Source of the DNA: Glandiceps talaboti
Lineage: Eukaryota > Hemichordata > Enteropneusta > Spengelidae
Reading direction: 5' to 3'
Length of the DNA stretch: 64,000 bases
NCBI RefSeq assembly: GCF_964340395.1
Contig: NC_135564.1
Span: 16,210,957-16,274,956 of the forward strand
Positions 1-11,330 of the stretch are shown here, piece after piece. How positions within the stretch are numbered: position 1 is the stretch's first letter; every line of letters starts with the position of its first letter. Made by a program: the position numbers and the translations under genes. The notes beneath the pieces are model-generated. The model saw only the letters and a list, made by a program, of their open reading frames with translations. It had not been told where the DNA came from and searched no databases.

Positions 1-150
1 TAATGTACAAGATAAAGACATTTGTGTCCAGCATTTACATAATCTTGAAAGTTTTAGTTTTAAATTGATGGCATCAGAAAAAAACGTACTGGTATCTGTA
101 GTATTATAAAATGGCGAATAAAAAAAATTAACAATTTGTTTTCAATTTGG

Positions 151-151
<1 letters not shown>

Positions 152-243
<92 letters not shown>
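152..243. repeat. (TG)n microsatellite
   Basis: Nearly uninterrupted TG dinucleotide repeat with two small interruptions. The open frames through it encode only Thr-His repeats and are artefacts. Confidence 0.97.
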
Positions 244-246
<3 letters not shown>

Positions 247-703
247 ATGATTGAGTATGTATACGAGTTTCAATGAATGTTCTCCAAGTTCGGTGACAGA
301 GAGATTGTAATTATGATGTTTGAGAGGACTACGATCGAGATGCGACGTGTTGTGCCAGCCAGCACTCACGAGAAGAGAGGTCAGATGTTGAATAGGGCCT
401 GGCACGGTGTATGTGTTCCATGTTGCGGTGAACATATCTTTTGATAAGTTCACCACTTCTTGATTTGACCGTGTATACAGGAACATCACATTCACACATC
501 CACAAGAATGGTCTCTTGAAAACTTGTTTACCGTTTATCGTGCAATCATGCATCGTGACAAAAGTAGAAACAAAAGCATGCCATTTAATTGTCGCAGAGG
601 GCGAAATCAGTACAAACCTTTTGGTGGCTTTGGCTTGTAAATATTGTATATAACATGAAAGTATTTGGTCACCTGTAAGTCAACAATAGCAACATGTACA
701 CGG

Positions 704-820
704 ATACATACATACATACATACATACATACATACATACATACATACATACATGCATGCATGCATGCATGCATGCATGCATACATACATACATACATACA
801 TACATACATACATACATACA

Positions 821-854
<34 letters not shown>

Positions 855-866
855 CACACACAGAAA
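704..866. repeat. (TACA)n / (TGCA)n compound microsatellite
   Basis: Tetranucleotide TACA repeat interrupted in the middle by TGCA units, followed by a short CA stretch. Open frames on both strands are low-complexity artefacts. Confidence 0.97.
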
Positions 867-1948
867 TGCATATGGACACACACAGGCAGACAGACATGCA
901 GACATACATGCATATAAATATGCACATAAGTGGGAGGGGTGATTAGTGTCGATTGCTGAACTTCATTTCTGCACCTTGCAATACTTGATCACCATTCATG
1001 CTATTATAAAAATGAAAAATAAACACAAACAGACCTGGATTCTTGACTAGGATTAACAACAAAACAGGTTTGACAAATTCATTTTCATTTTTCTGTTTCA
1101 CTTGCACATCATCAAGTCACACTAAGTTGAAATATAGAGTTGTGAGACATTAAAAGTTAAAAAGGAATGCACCACATCTGGGAGAAAATAACCATACATG
1201 GACATACAAGTTACAGTTCAACCTATCACATTGAATATCATAATAACGAGCTTTAGCTACGCATCCATGCTGGCTACTTTCATTTAAAAATGGCTGTGAA
1301 TATATTAGTTTGACCATTACATGCTATATCTTTGACGCCAACCTCCACGTGCGGTACGCCCTCAACGGTTGCTAATTAAAATGCCTACAAATGGTGAAAG
1401 CCCACTCATGGCGAAATAGTAGTAGTACCTTTGCTGTGAGTGGGCGTTTGCTATTTGCTATTCTGGATAAACTCACTGTATAAATTAGTCTAGCTGCTAG
1501 ACCTCTGCTGTTCATCCGATACAATACGACACATAACCGAAGGTCGCTATCGAGGATATTCGGGCAAGCCATCACTGCGAACTTCGTTCACTTCTCGTAT
1601 GGGAAGAAAGCCCAAACATCTAGCAGCAAGACTATGTATAAATGAATTATTTACAAACAAAAAGAAATAGATTTAACCATAAATCAAATGGATTGTACAC
1701 AATTACCGATTTTTTACCAAATGAGTTTACAGCAATTTGTAAATAATGTATTTTTGTAGGTAAACATCAAGATCTGCATATTTTGACAATATGACAATTT
1801 ACATTCACGTTTTTTCCCCGTGTTTCCAAGAAAGTGAGATGTAAATCTATCACCAATCCCATTATCAGACTATGAGGAAAGGTTTTACGAATCCACCACA
1901 TTTCATGGGTATCATATTACATGTATATGCAATTAAGATGCCAAAAAG

Positions 1949-1967
1949 CCCCCCCCCCCCCCCCCCC
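1949..1967. repeat. poly-C tract
   Basis: A run of about 19 cytosines. Three similar poly-C or poly-G runs occur elsewhere in the window (17084-17098, 54860-54881, 62001-62017). Confidence 0.9.
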
Positions 1968-2074
1968 ATCAATTGAAGATGTTGCAGCTATTTTACACCC
2001 CTCGACACCAGCAACTTGCAATTAAATGAACAGAAATGCATGGACTCTGATTGAAATTGTTACTTTTATTGTAC

Positions 2075-2080
2075 ATAATG
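2075..2080 (-). terminator. candidate poly(A) signal of KTI12
   Basis: AATAAA on the minus strand, about 195 nt after the KTI12 stop codon. The distance suits a short 3' UTR. No cleavage site was verified. Confidence 0.4.
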
Positions 2081-2273
2081 TATCTCAAATATTGTAGTGT
2101 ACACTTTAGGTTTAAAAGTTCTACAGAAAAACGACAGAAAATAAGTTATTGAAGAATACACACACTACATTTGGCAATACAGCAGGAAACAATAGTGGTA
2201 ATGAGTAGTTATTCTTATCCAAATATCTATGAAAAGCTCATGGAAAATTTTTGAATACACACTAGTAGTACTA

Positions 2274-2417
2274 CTACTGAAGGCTGTTATTAAGAAACTG
2301 TACAAACATATTTGCTATAACTCCTGTATCTTCTACTGGATGCATCTTGGTGTAAGTAATGAATTGTCTTCGGTTTCTACGTAACTCTGACGCATTTAGG
2401 GTGTGAGTAAAATTGAT
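2274..2417 (-). CDS. KTI12: KTI12 exon 9 (terminal)
   Basis: Residues 229-275, entered in phase 0 after an AC-ended intron. It carries the conserved RRQFITYTKMHP block and ends NMFVQFLNNSLQ before TAG, closely matching the end of human KTI12. Using the nearby CAG as acceptor would add residues with no family counterpart and leave exon 8 without a donor. Confidence 0.9.
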   Translation of the reverse strand: MNFTHTLNASELRRNRRQFITYTKMHPVEDTGVIANMFVQFLNNSLQ

Positions 2418-4172
2418 GTAATAGCTGGTTAAGGAATAATATGTAATGTAAGCTGGATGTTGGACTGTGACTATGATTTCCATGTATGAGAAATGATCAG
2501 TTTACTCCATTTGCTGATGTCAAAAACACATATATACAAGACAGATTTTATTCTGGGGTTTAAGATCTTTGAATAACGGCAAAACTGGTGACACCTTTCT
2601 CCGCTTTCAAAACAGTTTGAAAATGAAAAAAAAATTGAAAAAAATAAGATGACCACATTTTCCAGAAAATATTTCATTTCTTGGAAATAAAACATTTCAC
2701 TCTATGGAACAGCATTTGATTTTTCATGACTGAACTGTAATTTTTTTTATTTTCAAAACACTTTCAGTAATTCAGTAAATTCTGGAAAGGAATCAAACAG
2801 GAAATTCTTATTGGACAATAGCTCAATGTCATGCAAGCTCAAAAAAAGAACTTCGTTCATTTGGAGGGGCGAGGGGGTCCGACATCAATGCAATTGCTGA
2901 ACTTCATTTTTGCACTTCTAATGAAAGTTCAAAAATGTTCACACTTTCAATGATAACTGGTTCAATATTTACTACTGAGATGTTGATAAGTTGATTAAAA
3001 TTTACTTCTAATGTGATATACAGAGTTTCTGGTAGTATTTTAATGTGTTTAGACCTACCATGTGTCTACATTGCACCGATCATAGTGGTGTGACCACTAC
3101 AATTTTCATCATAGTTTACATCATATATAAATGTGACGATGTCGCACTTGTGAACATTCGTTTAAGGGGCGGAGGGGAGAGGGGGTTTTGTCCTAAACGA
3201 ACAAAGTTCAATTACTGAGCCTGTATGACGTTGTGCGATCTTCCCTAAAGTAACTTGGAAATAGATGTTAAACTGTAAGAATTGGTGAGAAAGGAACAAG
3301 AGATCTCTGAAACTCCAAGTATAATTTATCAATGTCTATTATCAAATTCTCTACTTTTTAAAAGGATATTTTATCTTTAGCACCAGAAATATGAATTTTG
3401 TCACCAGGAACACTTGTTTTTTGTGCTTCGAGCAAAACCTGGAAAAACAAAAATTATTTTACATTTAGTGAAATTTAGTAATATTTCTCTGAAAATAATA
3501 AGTAATAAATATTCATCGTTCATCTAATACATATATGTGTATGTAAGTCCAAATTGGCAACTATGGATCAGTGTGAGGACAATGTAAGTCCCACTAGGCA
3601 ACTATGGATCAGTGTGAGGACAATGTAAGTCCCACTAGGCAACTATGGATCAGTGTGAGGACAATGAAAGAAAAATTGAGTTTCAATTTAGTGTTTCTTG
3701 GTAATTGCATGAAATCTATGTGATGTGAAATCATGAAATGACTCTCTAGAACCCACAATTTATGAAAATGTCTCCATTTCTTGAAGTAGTACTCCCCTTT
3801 AACAGCTGATGTAAGATCTCTGAGACTTACAATGTTAGATCAATCAGTCAAAGGCTTATTGCAAGTTTACTTTTCAACTTATAACACCATTGTTTACTTA
3901 CTGTTATGACTTCCTGTGTTATTTTGTCAAGTTCATACAGGAAGTTTGTAGATGACAGTGGTTGCTGAAAATTGAAAACAAATACTAAATGTAACTGTTA
4001 CAATAGTGTAAGCCCAACACAAGCCTAAAAGTGATTTAGTACAATCATTGCCATGGCACGGACCTATAATGGGACAACAGCTCTACATACTTTAACTCCC
4101 TAGGGAGCATACAATAAGGTATAAGGAGTGTAGAGATAGATATAGATAGATTGATGGATGGATGGATGGATG

Positions 4173-4214
<42 letters not shown>

Positions 4215-4407
4215 GATAGATAGATAGAGATAGATAGAGATAGATAGATAGAGATAGATAGATAGATAGAGATAGATAGAAATAGATAGATAGACAGATA
4301 GATAGATAGAGAGAGATAGATAGATAGATAGACATATAGATAGTGATATACAGATAGATAGATAAACAGATAGCTAGATAGATAGACAGATAGATAGATA
4401 GATAGAT

Positions 4408-4493
<86 letters not shown>

Positions 4494-6675
4494 GCTAACT
4501 GTGACACAACTAACAACATTAACAGAATGGAGCAGAACTTAGGCAGAAGTGACGTACAAAAATGATGTCTTATGCTAGAGGACACAATGGTGTGCATGGA
4601 CATGAACAATCAAAATAGTATAGAGGTGTACAGTAAGTATTGCAATGTGAGTGTAGATTGACTTACTGATTGAGTTGACATATTAGGTGGTGGTGCTTTC
4701 CTATGAAGTATTGCATTAGTGATAGCTTCATATGGTAACTCATCGTCCCATTGAATAGTAAATAACGGTGAATCCCATCGATTGCGGGAATCAGGTGCTT
4801 CGAATCTCATCACTAACGCGTCTAATCTGAAATAATAATTTTAAAATTAATAATATCTGTGATGAAATATGATAGTTCTTCTTCACTGTTTCCTGGACAA
4901 TTTTGGTGTACAAAATGTATTTACAAATGGGTTGACAATTTTTACCAAAGTGAAAGGTTACTGCTCTTGACGCTTTAAGCAGTTTTCTCCAAAAGTGCTC
5001 AAGGCCTTGTTTTACACTAGAGGGAGAACACTTAAGATAACTGCATATAATTTTATTCTCTGCCTTAGACAAATTAACACATTTTGTTTGCTAAACCCAT
5101 TAAAGGGCCATGTTTCAATCCTGGGTCATTGCATAAGTGTTTACATGGGCTCATTCTTTTGTTTTGGACCAATATTTTCTAACAATTTGCCAAGCAACCA
5201 CTTTTCACAGCCAATATTTTAATCCTCATCCAAAGAGGGCCTTTAAACCAAAACCACAACAAAGTCGTTCCATAATTATCAGTTATTCTTGATTCATTAA
5301 CCTGACTACTTTCAACATTTCCATTACTTATTGCCAGCATTCTCCCTAGGGTATACATATATGTGTACTAAAAGACTAAAAAAACCTTACATTTCTTGCG
5401 TATACTGTTCTTTCTCATCTCTCTGTTTGTTCCATTCTGATGCTCTTTCTGTTGAAATATCGCAGTGAATCTATTCAAAATAGAAATTGCAACATACATG
5501 GTAAAATGCATCCACTGTGTTGTCATTTAAAACTTCACAGAAACTAGCTTCACACAGAAACTTAACAAATGGATGCCACCAATACGTGAAAATTGGGGGT
5601 TAAACTTTTCATCTTGTTTGTCGAACATGGCATTACAAAGAAAAGTCCACAAAATTGGTGTGCAAGAACTTTTTGCATTCTCAAATACTACACAAGCCAG
5701 TGATTATGTTAAGGGTGGTAAGTAGGTATAATCTTCAAGGTTTCCATGTCATTTTACCTGGGTTCCCAAACAAAATTACCATAGACTCACTGGGGGAAAC
5801 AATGCCATTTTTTACCCCTTTCTGTTACCTGGGTTCCCAAACCTTAGCAAAAACACTGACAATCTATTATGAAAAAAGACAACATTGTTGCAACTGAACA
5901 AGATTGATATTTGTCATGAAATGCTGGGGAGGATGATTTTCATGTTATGCAAAATATTCAACATTCTGACCCTCACTTCAATCAGAAAAGCTGCTGATTG
6001 CGAGTAGTATCCCCATTGACCAAACTTTATCTGTTATATTTCTGGTGATGTAATAACTAATATATAAATTTTACAAATAACTGTATCATAGGTCTGAAAT
6101 ATTAGTAAACAGCACCACTATCTCTCGGTCTTCCAGAATTCCAAGCAGTCACTAAACAGCTTTTTGGCACAAGTCATCATACTACATGACGGTTATCAGA
6201 AAAACAAAAGATTCTTTTCTGTGGTCACTGGGGGCGCTATTCAGAAAGTACCTTCAGTCGTGGTTTGCGTAATTACTTACCACACACTGTGTTGTTTTGG
6301 CTGACTTTGAAACACAGTAGAGCTCATACCTGCAACCTGTAGAAGTGTAAGAATTCAATCAATAAAGTCAATAAATATTCAGCTGGAAGAAAAGAATATG
6401 ACAGAACCCAGTGACGCATGAGTGCAAGTGTGGTGTACTTGGGGTATGTGCACGAGTGCTAGCAGTGTTCTCTGTGCCCTTACTTTCACAAGCGTAGCGA
6501 GTGCAAGTGCAGCAGAAAACGCCTCTGAGTACCCACACTTGCACTTGTGCGCCATGAGGGTCTGTTATTACACATGTTTATCTGAAACAGCAAATTAGAA
6601 TCAGTGAAGTAGTTTTTGAGATACTGTGTTCAGACAGGCAGACAGACAGACAGACAGACTGACAGACAGACAGGC

Positions 6676-6712
<37 letters not shown>

Positions 6713-6715
6713 GTC

Positions 6716-6770
<55 letters not shown>

Positions 6771-9195
6771 ACCATTACATTACCTCTCCTTATGGGAGGT
6801 AAAAATGATAACTTTGCCATGCAATAGAGGTCAGCATACAGATATAGGGCAGATGTTGAGGTAGGATAAGGAAGTAGGGCGAAAGTCAATATATTTAGAA
6901 ATTAAATGGAATTGGAACATATAGTAAATTTAGGAGTCTAAGCAAATTGGTTGCCCTAAAGGTTAAACAGATGACAATTACTAAACGTGATTGCAACTTC
7001 TGCGTTGACGTAAAACTCCTACAATGACCAGGATGGGATTGAAATTGCTACAATTTGTTTAATGCCACTCTGGAATTCAAATGAAAGATAATCATTGAAA
7101 CTGGCCACGATGTATAAATCCCAAATTGTGTTATTAAATCACATCACGTAATTTAATAACACTGGTTTGAATTTAGTAGCTGGTCACGTATATCTTATCT
7201 TAGTATCCTGTGTCTTTTTTTTCAAGTATAGCAATTTACAATGTACATATTGTTGCTTGACATTTCATACATCAGTTACCCCCTCGCTGATTGGGGCAGA
7301 ATGATACAACCTATCTTACTGTACATTACAATCTAGATTTAATCTGCCTCCAAATTAAAATATGTTCATTATGGGACTTTCCAAAAGACATGTACACATT
7401 TTACTTTATTTTATGAAAGGTTGTCGCATCCTGCAGAGTAACCTATCTATTTTGCCATTACTAGGTATTAGGTACATTTTCCATGACACTGTTTTGTCAT
7501 CAGAGTTTGCTTATTGAGTTTCCAAAACAACATCAAAGCTCAGAATGCAATCCACAGTTACAATTTCAACTTGCAACTTACATCAATACAACTGACAGTC
7601 AGAAATTCAATGCTGGTACATTACCCAGATAAAAACATTGAATTCCCTGGCTATACCCTGGCCACAATGGAATTACTATCATTCATTACATGAACAATAA
7701 ACCTATCTGCCTCCATTGTCCACTGAGTCAGATGATGCCCGCAATTACTTTGACAATACAATTATTGCTAAACCCATAATTATTATCTTCTATTCTCAAA
7801 TTCTGAAAGTTTATTATCATTTTTCCCCATCCTAATGCTATCCTCAATTTTGATATTACATTGTGTACAACACAAACAACACATACCGTCACATTGATGT
7901 GTTTTTTTCATGTTTTCCTAAATAGTTTAATTTCAGTTATCAATATTACACCTCTTCAACTTACAATGTAGTAGACATTTGCTTTCTTTTAAGCAACATT
8001 ACATAACCAGATTTACTCTGCAAAATTCTTAGCTACAGTAATCATGATATTCCCCCTTTTTAGCAAATATAGTTATGCCAAAATATACAAAATCTGAAGT
8101 TTACTGAAGATATTACCAAATTACCTAAAATCATTAATTATGCAAATGAATGATCTGCCAACAACTATCAAAAAAGAACAAACAACAATGAAAATAGGTA
8201 AATAAAGAAATTGTGTCAAGTTCACTACATCAGATTTTAATCAGACTGGTTTGTGACCGTAACCCACAGGTGTTCTACTTTATGAAGATAGGTGGTATTA
8301 TGATGAAATGGAAAGTTTACTTTCTGACTAGTATGTGTACCAAATTGACACCCTAAGCTCACTCATGTTGACCTGCTTTCAAATCTTACTGTAATCTAAC
8401 TTTCATTCCAAACTTTAGGTCATTTAATTGTGGTCAGAGGAGGGTTGGACTCCTGTAAGGGGGGAGTGAGGGGTGACAATCCCCTCATGATTGATACATG
8501 TATTACTTAGAATTTATACATTAAAAAAAATCTTACCTTTGATGTAGTTCAAGGAGTCAAGTATAACAATGTCATCTCTATTCAATTTCCTAAATAAAGG
8601 AGAATGAGCAATAAGCCTCAAAGTGCTATATCAGGGAAAATTGACAATAAACATAGCAGCCTGAGTGCTACTACACTGTCCAGGGACGCTTGCGAACAGT
8701 GTACGGGTCTCGATTCTGACATATTGTCTCTGAGGAGAATGAAGTCCTGACGTCCTCCGTCTGCAAGCAGGACTACATGTATTGGGCACATCAATATCAT
8801 CATATCACATGTGCAGACGACATAAACATGTTACAAACCGGAAGTACTTGATATCAGCAAATATCATCTCAATAAAGACAAAACGTACCTTTCCACATTT
8901 GCTTTTAGTGTTCCTCTAACATCCTTTTCCTTCCTAGAGTCTGAAATGTAATGGGAAATGTTCAAAAGTCATCAAAATCGGATAAATTCGACTCAGGTGA
9001 CACGAACTAAGCAACCGGAAGTTAAACAACCAAGCCACACTTACCGTCGTAAACATAATTTTTGTCGACTCCTACTGAATGATCACTGATTACATGAACA
9101 CTTTTGTCAGTTTGTGATTCCAAATACTTCTGGAGTTCTTCTGATCGTTTCGTTTTCCCACTAGATGGCAGACCGCACATTATTACCAACGGCAT
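2274..9195 (-). CDS. KTI12: KTI12 homologue (Elongator-associated P-loop ATPase), 9 exons
   Basis: Kti12 binds Elongator and tRNA and is needed for wobble-uridine modification (known for the family). Nine exons join in one frame: 9045-9195, 8889-8940, 8537-8589, 6281-6336, 5391-5470, 4667-4826, 3902-3964, 3370-3438 and 2274-2417, in total 828 nt or 275 residues plus stop. The N terminus starts MPLVIMCGLPSSGKT with the Walker A motif at residues 8-15. ILDSLNYIKG follows near residue 80. The family block RFEAPDSRNRWDSPLF and the C-terminal block RRQFITYTKMHP match human KTI12 closely. The human protein is longer (about 354 residues), mainly through an insert in the middle, and its gene is, as I recall, intronless. 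The start is the first ATG before the Walker A motif. Seven introns are GT-AG and the last is a U12 AT-AC intron. MYO5 lies upstream on the same strand. Confidence 0.95.
2428..2436 (-). promoter_or_regulatory. U12 branch-point sequence
   Basis: TTCCTTAAC on the minus strand, identical to the U12 snRNA-pairing branch consensus (TTCCTTRAY) and at the expected 10-12 nt from the AC acceptor. Confidence 0.85.
2811..3249. mobile_element. TIR element, copy A (MITE-like)
   Basis: About 440 bp, alignable end to end with 62688-63141. Its ends are inverted relatives: a GCTCA...GAACTTCGTTC string at the left (from 2837) and its reverse complement with a few changes at the right (to about 3220). It has no open frame and is probably a non-autonomous DNA transposon. 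It lies inside the KTI12 U12 intron. Confidence 0.65.
3370..3438 (-). CDS. KTI12: KTI12 exon 8
   Basis: Residues 206-228, phase 0 to 0, starting VLLEAQKTSVPGDK. The acceptor is TTTTTCCAG. The 5' splice site that ends it is ATATCC, not GT. Confidence 0.88.
3543..3665. repeat. 3 x 41-bp tandem repeat
   Basis: Three units of 41 bp beginning gtaagtcc and ending gaggacaat. Units 2 and 3 are identical and unit 1 differs at a few bases. It lies in a KTI12 intron. Confidence 0.95.
3902..3964 (-). CDS. KTI12: KTI12 exon 7
   Basis: Residues 185-205 (starts QPLSSTNFLYELD), phase 0 to 0, bounded by TTTTCAG and GTAAGT. It matches the human QPLASGSFLHQLD segment. Confidence 0.88.
4131..4493. repeat. (GATA)n microsatellite
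   Basis: About 360 bp of GATA repeat with GAGATA interruptions. On the minus strand it gives low-complexity SIYL frames that are not genes. Confidence 0.97.
4667..4826 (-). CDS. KTI12: KTI12 exon 6
   Basis: Residues 131-184, phase 2 to 0. It contains the strongly conserved RFEAPDSRNRWDSPLF and ends RKAPPPNMSTQS, as in human KTI12. Confidence 0.93.
5391..5470 (-). CDS. KTI12: KTI12 exon 5
   Basis: Residues 105-131, phase 0 to 2, with the family-typical pattern HCD...EWN..R. The acceptor is a rather poor tract ending ATAG; the donor is GTAAGG. Confidence 0.85.
6281..6336 (-). CDS. KTI12: KTI12 exon 4
   Basis: Residues 86-104, phase 1 to 0, reading CRYELYCVSKSAKTTQCV after the split glycine. 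It completes the KTI12 motif NYIKGxRYELYC. The acceptor is TTCTACAG; a second CAG six nt on would delete two conserved residues. Confidence 0.88.
6399..6567. mobile_element. foldback (inverted-repeat) element
   Basis: The left arm (gagtgcaagtgtggtgtact, about 6419) pairs with the right arm (gtacccacacttgcacttg, about 6531) across a roughly 80-bp centre. It is unusually GC- and CpG-rich for this window. Probably a foldback or MITE insertion. Confidence 0.5.
6634..6769. repeat. (CAGA)n microsatellite
   Basis: Imperfect CAGA tetranucleotide repeat inside a KTI12 intron. Confidence 0.95.
8537..8589 (-). CDS. KTI12: KTI12 exon 3
   Basis: Residues 68-86, phase 2 to 1: KLNRDDIVILDSLNYIK, the conserved strand that precedes the KGxRYE motif. 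Confidence 0.92.
8889..8940 (-). CDS. KTI12: KTI12 exon 2
   Basis: Residues 51-68, phase 1 to 2, reading DSRKEKDVRGTLKANVE. It fits the human SAREKALRGALRASVER segment in place and length. Confidence 0.9.
9045..9195 (-). CDS. KTI12: KTI12 exon 1 (start, Walker A)
   Basis: The ATG is at 9195-9193. The exon holds the P-loop GLPSSGKT and ends YVYD in phase 1 before GTAAGT. In KTI12 the methionine lies directly before this first beta strand, which supports the start. Confidence 0.94.
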
Positions 9196-9252
9196 CGTCA
9201 CCGATGTCGTGTACTGCTATAGATACAAACAAAGTAATTAAAGAAGTTACCG

Positions 9253-9266
9253 CACGATGGCGCTGT
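9253..9266. promoter_or_regulatory. GATGGCGCT motif upstream of KTI12
   Basis: CACGATGGCGCTGT lies about 60 bp upstream of the KTI12 start codon. It resembles the shared part of animal YY1 (GATGGCG) and CTCF (GATGGCGCT) sites. Motif match only. Confidence 0.25.
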
Positions 9267-9984
9267 ACTGTTGGCTCGATAGCTATGTATGGCAGAGTAT
9301 TAATTAGGCCTGATAAAAAAATGGAGTAGGTAGATTTTTTATTTTATTTTTTATATGTATATTTTTCGTATGTGGGTGTCTAGTTCAGGTAGTTAGGTTT
9401 TCCGTTATTTTCCATATGGTCTCTGTGTTTATTCTCACCAGATGTAAAGCCATTACAGATTGTCTTTTCAAGTTTTCAATTTCCGCATCCACTATTTTTG
9501 CGTTTTTATCTTTTTTTTTTCTTCTCGAATACGTAAAAAAAAGTTTAGGATCGGAGTGAAAAACCAGTTGGGGTCGGGTAACCGGAACCAAACAATTTTT
9601 TTTATGCCTTACAAGAATTACAATATGGTCACCCAGTGTAATCACCCTATATGAAATAGTTCATTAGAATCCCTTAGAATCACCTTTATTCTAGGCCTGT
9701 GTTTGATGTGTTGGCTGGCACTTCATGGGCAAGGGGCATCTTCACAGTGACCATTTCATATTGTAATTCTTGTTGCATAGAAAATTGTTGACACTAATGT
9801 CATTACTCTGTCATATGTTTGTTTTCTTTTTGTATAAGCATAACTAACTAGGCCAGAGCCTCATGTGTAAAGACTCTCAGAATCACAAAAAGTTCAGCAC
9901 CCATATTACCTTGTTTAAGGAGTGAATGAATATACTGGGGGTAATGAAACATGTCAAATACAAACATACAGATATGCATTACAT

Positions 9985-10290
9985 ATCACATACAACCACT
10001 CACACAAACACACACACCCAAAACCATACCCTATACATACACGCGTTAACTCATCAAAAACCCCTATCCCAACCACTAATACATCACACCCTCAAAAACA
10101 ACCCTCCACACATACACTCATAACCCAACACCCACATACATACACACACTAACACATCAAACACCCAACCCCAGCCACTAATACACCAAGAACATTCTCA
10201 AAACAAGCCTCCACACACACACACACACACACACACACAGTGGCATATGCAAACACACACAGACAAGCAAACAAACAAACAAACAAACAC
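9985..10290. repeat. AC-rich low-complexity tract
   Basis: Degenerate CA and CACCC-type repeats with a (CA)n core at about 10212-10240 and (CAAA)n at about 10267-10288. Confidence 0.85.
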
Positions 10291-11055
10291 ATGTTTAAAT
10301 TTCAATATATTACAATATTTTATTATTCTCTGACAGTGACTCATCACATTGGATATTTGCAATTACTCCCATCTAGCAAATAAATAGCATCAAGAACAGC
10401 ACAACATGGACCAATCATATTATATTTAGACTACAAATCTCTGACAGTGTACTTCAAGTCTATCTCAAAAATGAACACTCTCTCATTACACGACTTTTAC
10501 CCAAGTGAAAGTGATATCAAACTTCTGGTGACACCACTCTAGTCTAGTCTGAAATACATGTATGCACATAAATTACTTACATCTAAAATGGCACCTAAAC
10601 AAGGTTGCAACCTAGTTGTACCTAAACAAGAGAATTTCATAAAACTGACTAATGAGGGCGCAATTCGCGCGCCTAGAACTGACTACACAGGGGGCTCACT
10701 TAAACCTGCTGTACTATAATAAAAAGTACTAACAACGTTCACAAAAAGAAGACACTGTCTACATCATATACTGTTAAACTACAGCTTTCAAAGAGTTGCG
10801 CCTCTTTACAAGAAGATAGGACAGAATACATCCTGACGTTTCACGATTCTAGAGAAGCCCCCTAACTTACTCCGATTACAAACATGACTTCTGCATAAAG
10901 CTGGAGTCTGTTAACTTAAATTTATTTCACACATTTTCCTTTGAAAAATCTCTTTCTCTATACTTTTTGGCCAACACATTAAAACAGTATTGCTGAAATA
11001 TCTAAATATGGATGTTCTGCTACTGTGACATCATTGAAGGACTAACAATGACATC

Positions 11056-11330
11056 AAAATACAAACACTGTGGTGAACAGTTCACTCAGACAGGCATGAC
11101 CATTTGGGGCCACTCAATTATAACATGAATACCGTGACAGGAAAATACAAACACTGTGGCTAACAGATTGCTAAGTGAGCTAAGACAGGCGTGACCATTT
11201 GGGGCCAATAGATTACAACCAGACTGCCATTAGAGGAAAATATTAACACTGTGGCTATTAACACTGTGGCTAACAGTTGCTAAGTGAGCTATGAGAAGCG
11301 TGACCATTTGGGGCCAATAGATTACAACCT
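11056..11330. repeat. about 3 x 90-bp tandem repeat
   Basis: Units start at about 11056, 11142 and 11237. Each contains acactgtgg, then aacag, then gtgaccatttggggcca (or a close variant) and the string attataac or attacaac. Confidence 0.8.

Larger units (their letters stand above)
1..2050. other. 3' flank of KTI12, no gene recognised
   Basis: I see no convincing exon here. The stretch holds a (TG)n tract, a (TACA)n tract, a fragment of the TIR element described below (about 935-985) and a poly-C run. Around 1330-1620 the sequence is richer in GC and less repetitive, with a short inverted repeat (gcccactc at about 1401, gagtgggc at about 1438), but no open frame there resembles a known protein. 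Confidence 0.5.
2418..3369 (-). other. KTI12: U12-type AT-AC intron of KTI12
   Basis: Read on the minus strand, the intron begins ATATCCTTTT, a perfect match to the minor-spliceosome 5' splice site. It ends with the branch-point string TTCCTTAAC (2428-2436), then AC at 2419-2418, with the branch adenosine about 11 nt from the exon. No GT-AG pair here gives a continuous KTI12 frame, because reading through exon 8 meets TAA one codon after ATA TCC TTT. The intron also houses a TIR element and a 3 x 41-bp repeat further along. Confidence 0.88.

Noticed and set aside
142-946. Several open frames of 60-117 codons over the (TG)n and (TACA)n repeats
   Set aside because: They encode only Thr-His or Tyr-Val-Cys-Met repeats dictated by the microsatellites.
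2418-2423. GT-AG alternative for the last KTI12 intron using the CAG near 2424
   Set aside because: No GT donor in exon 8 fits that phase, exon 8 reaches an in-frame TAA, and the extra residues lack any counterpart in KTI12.
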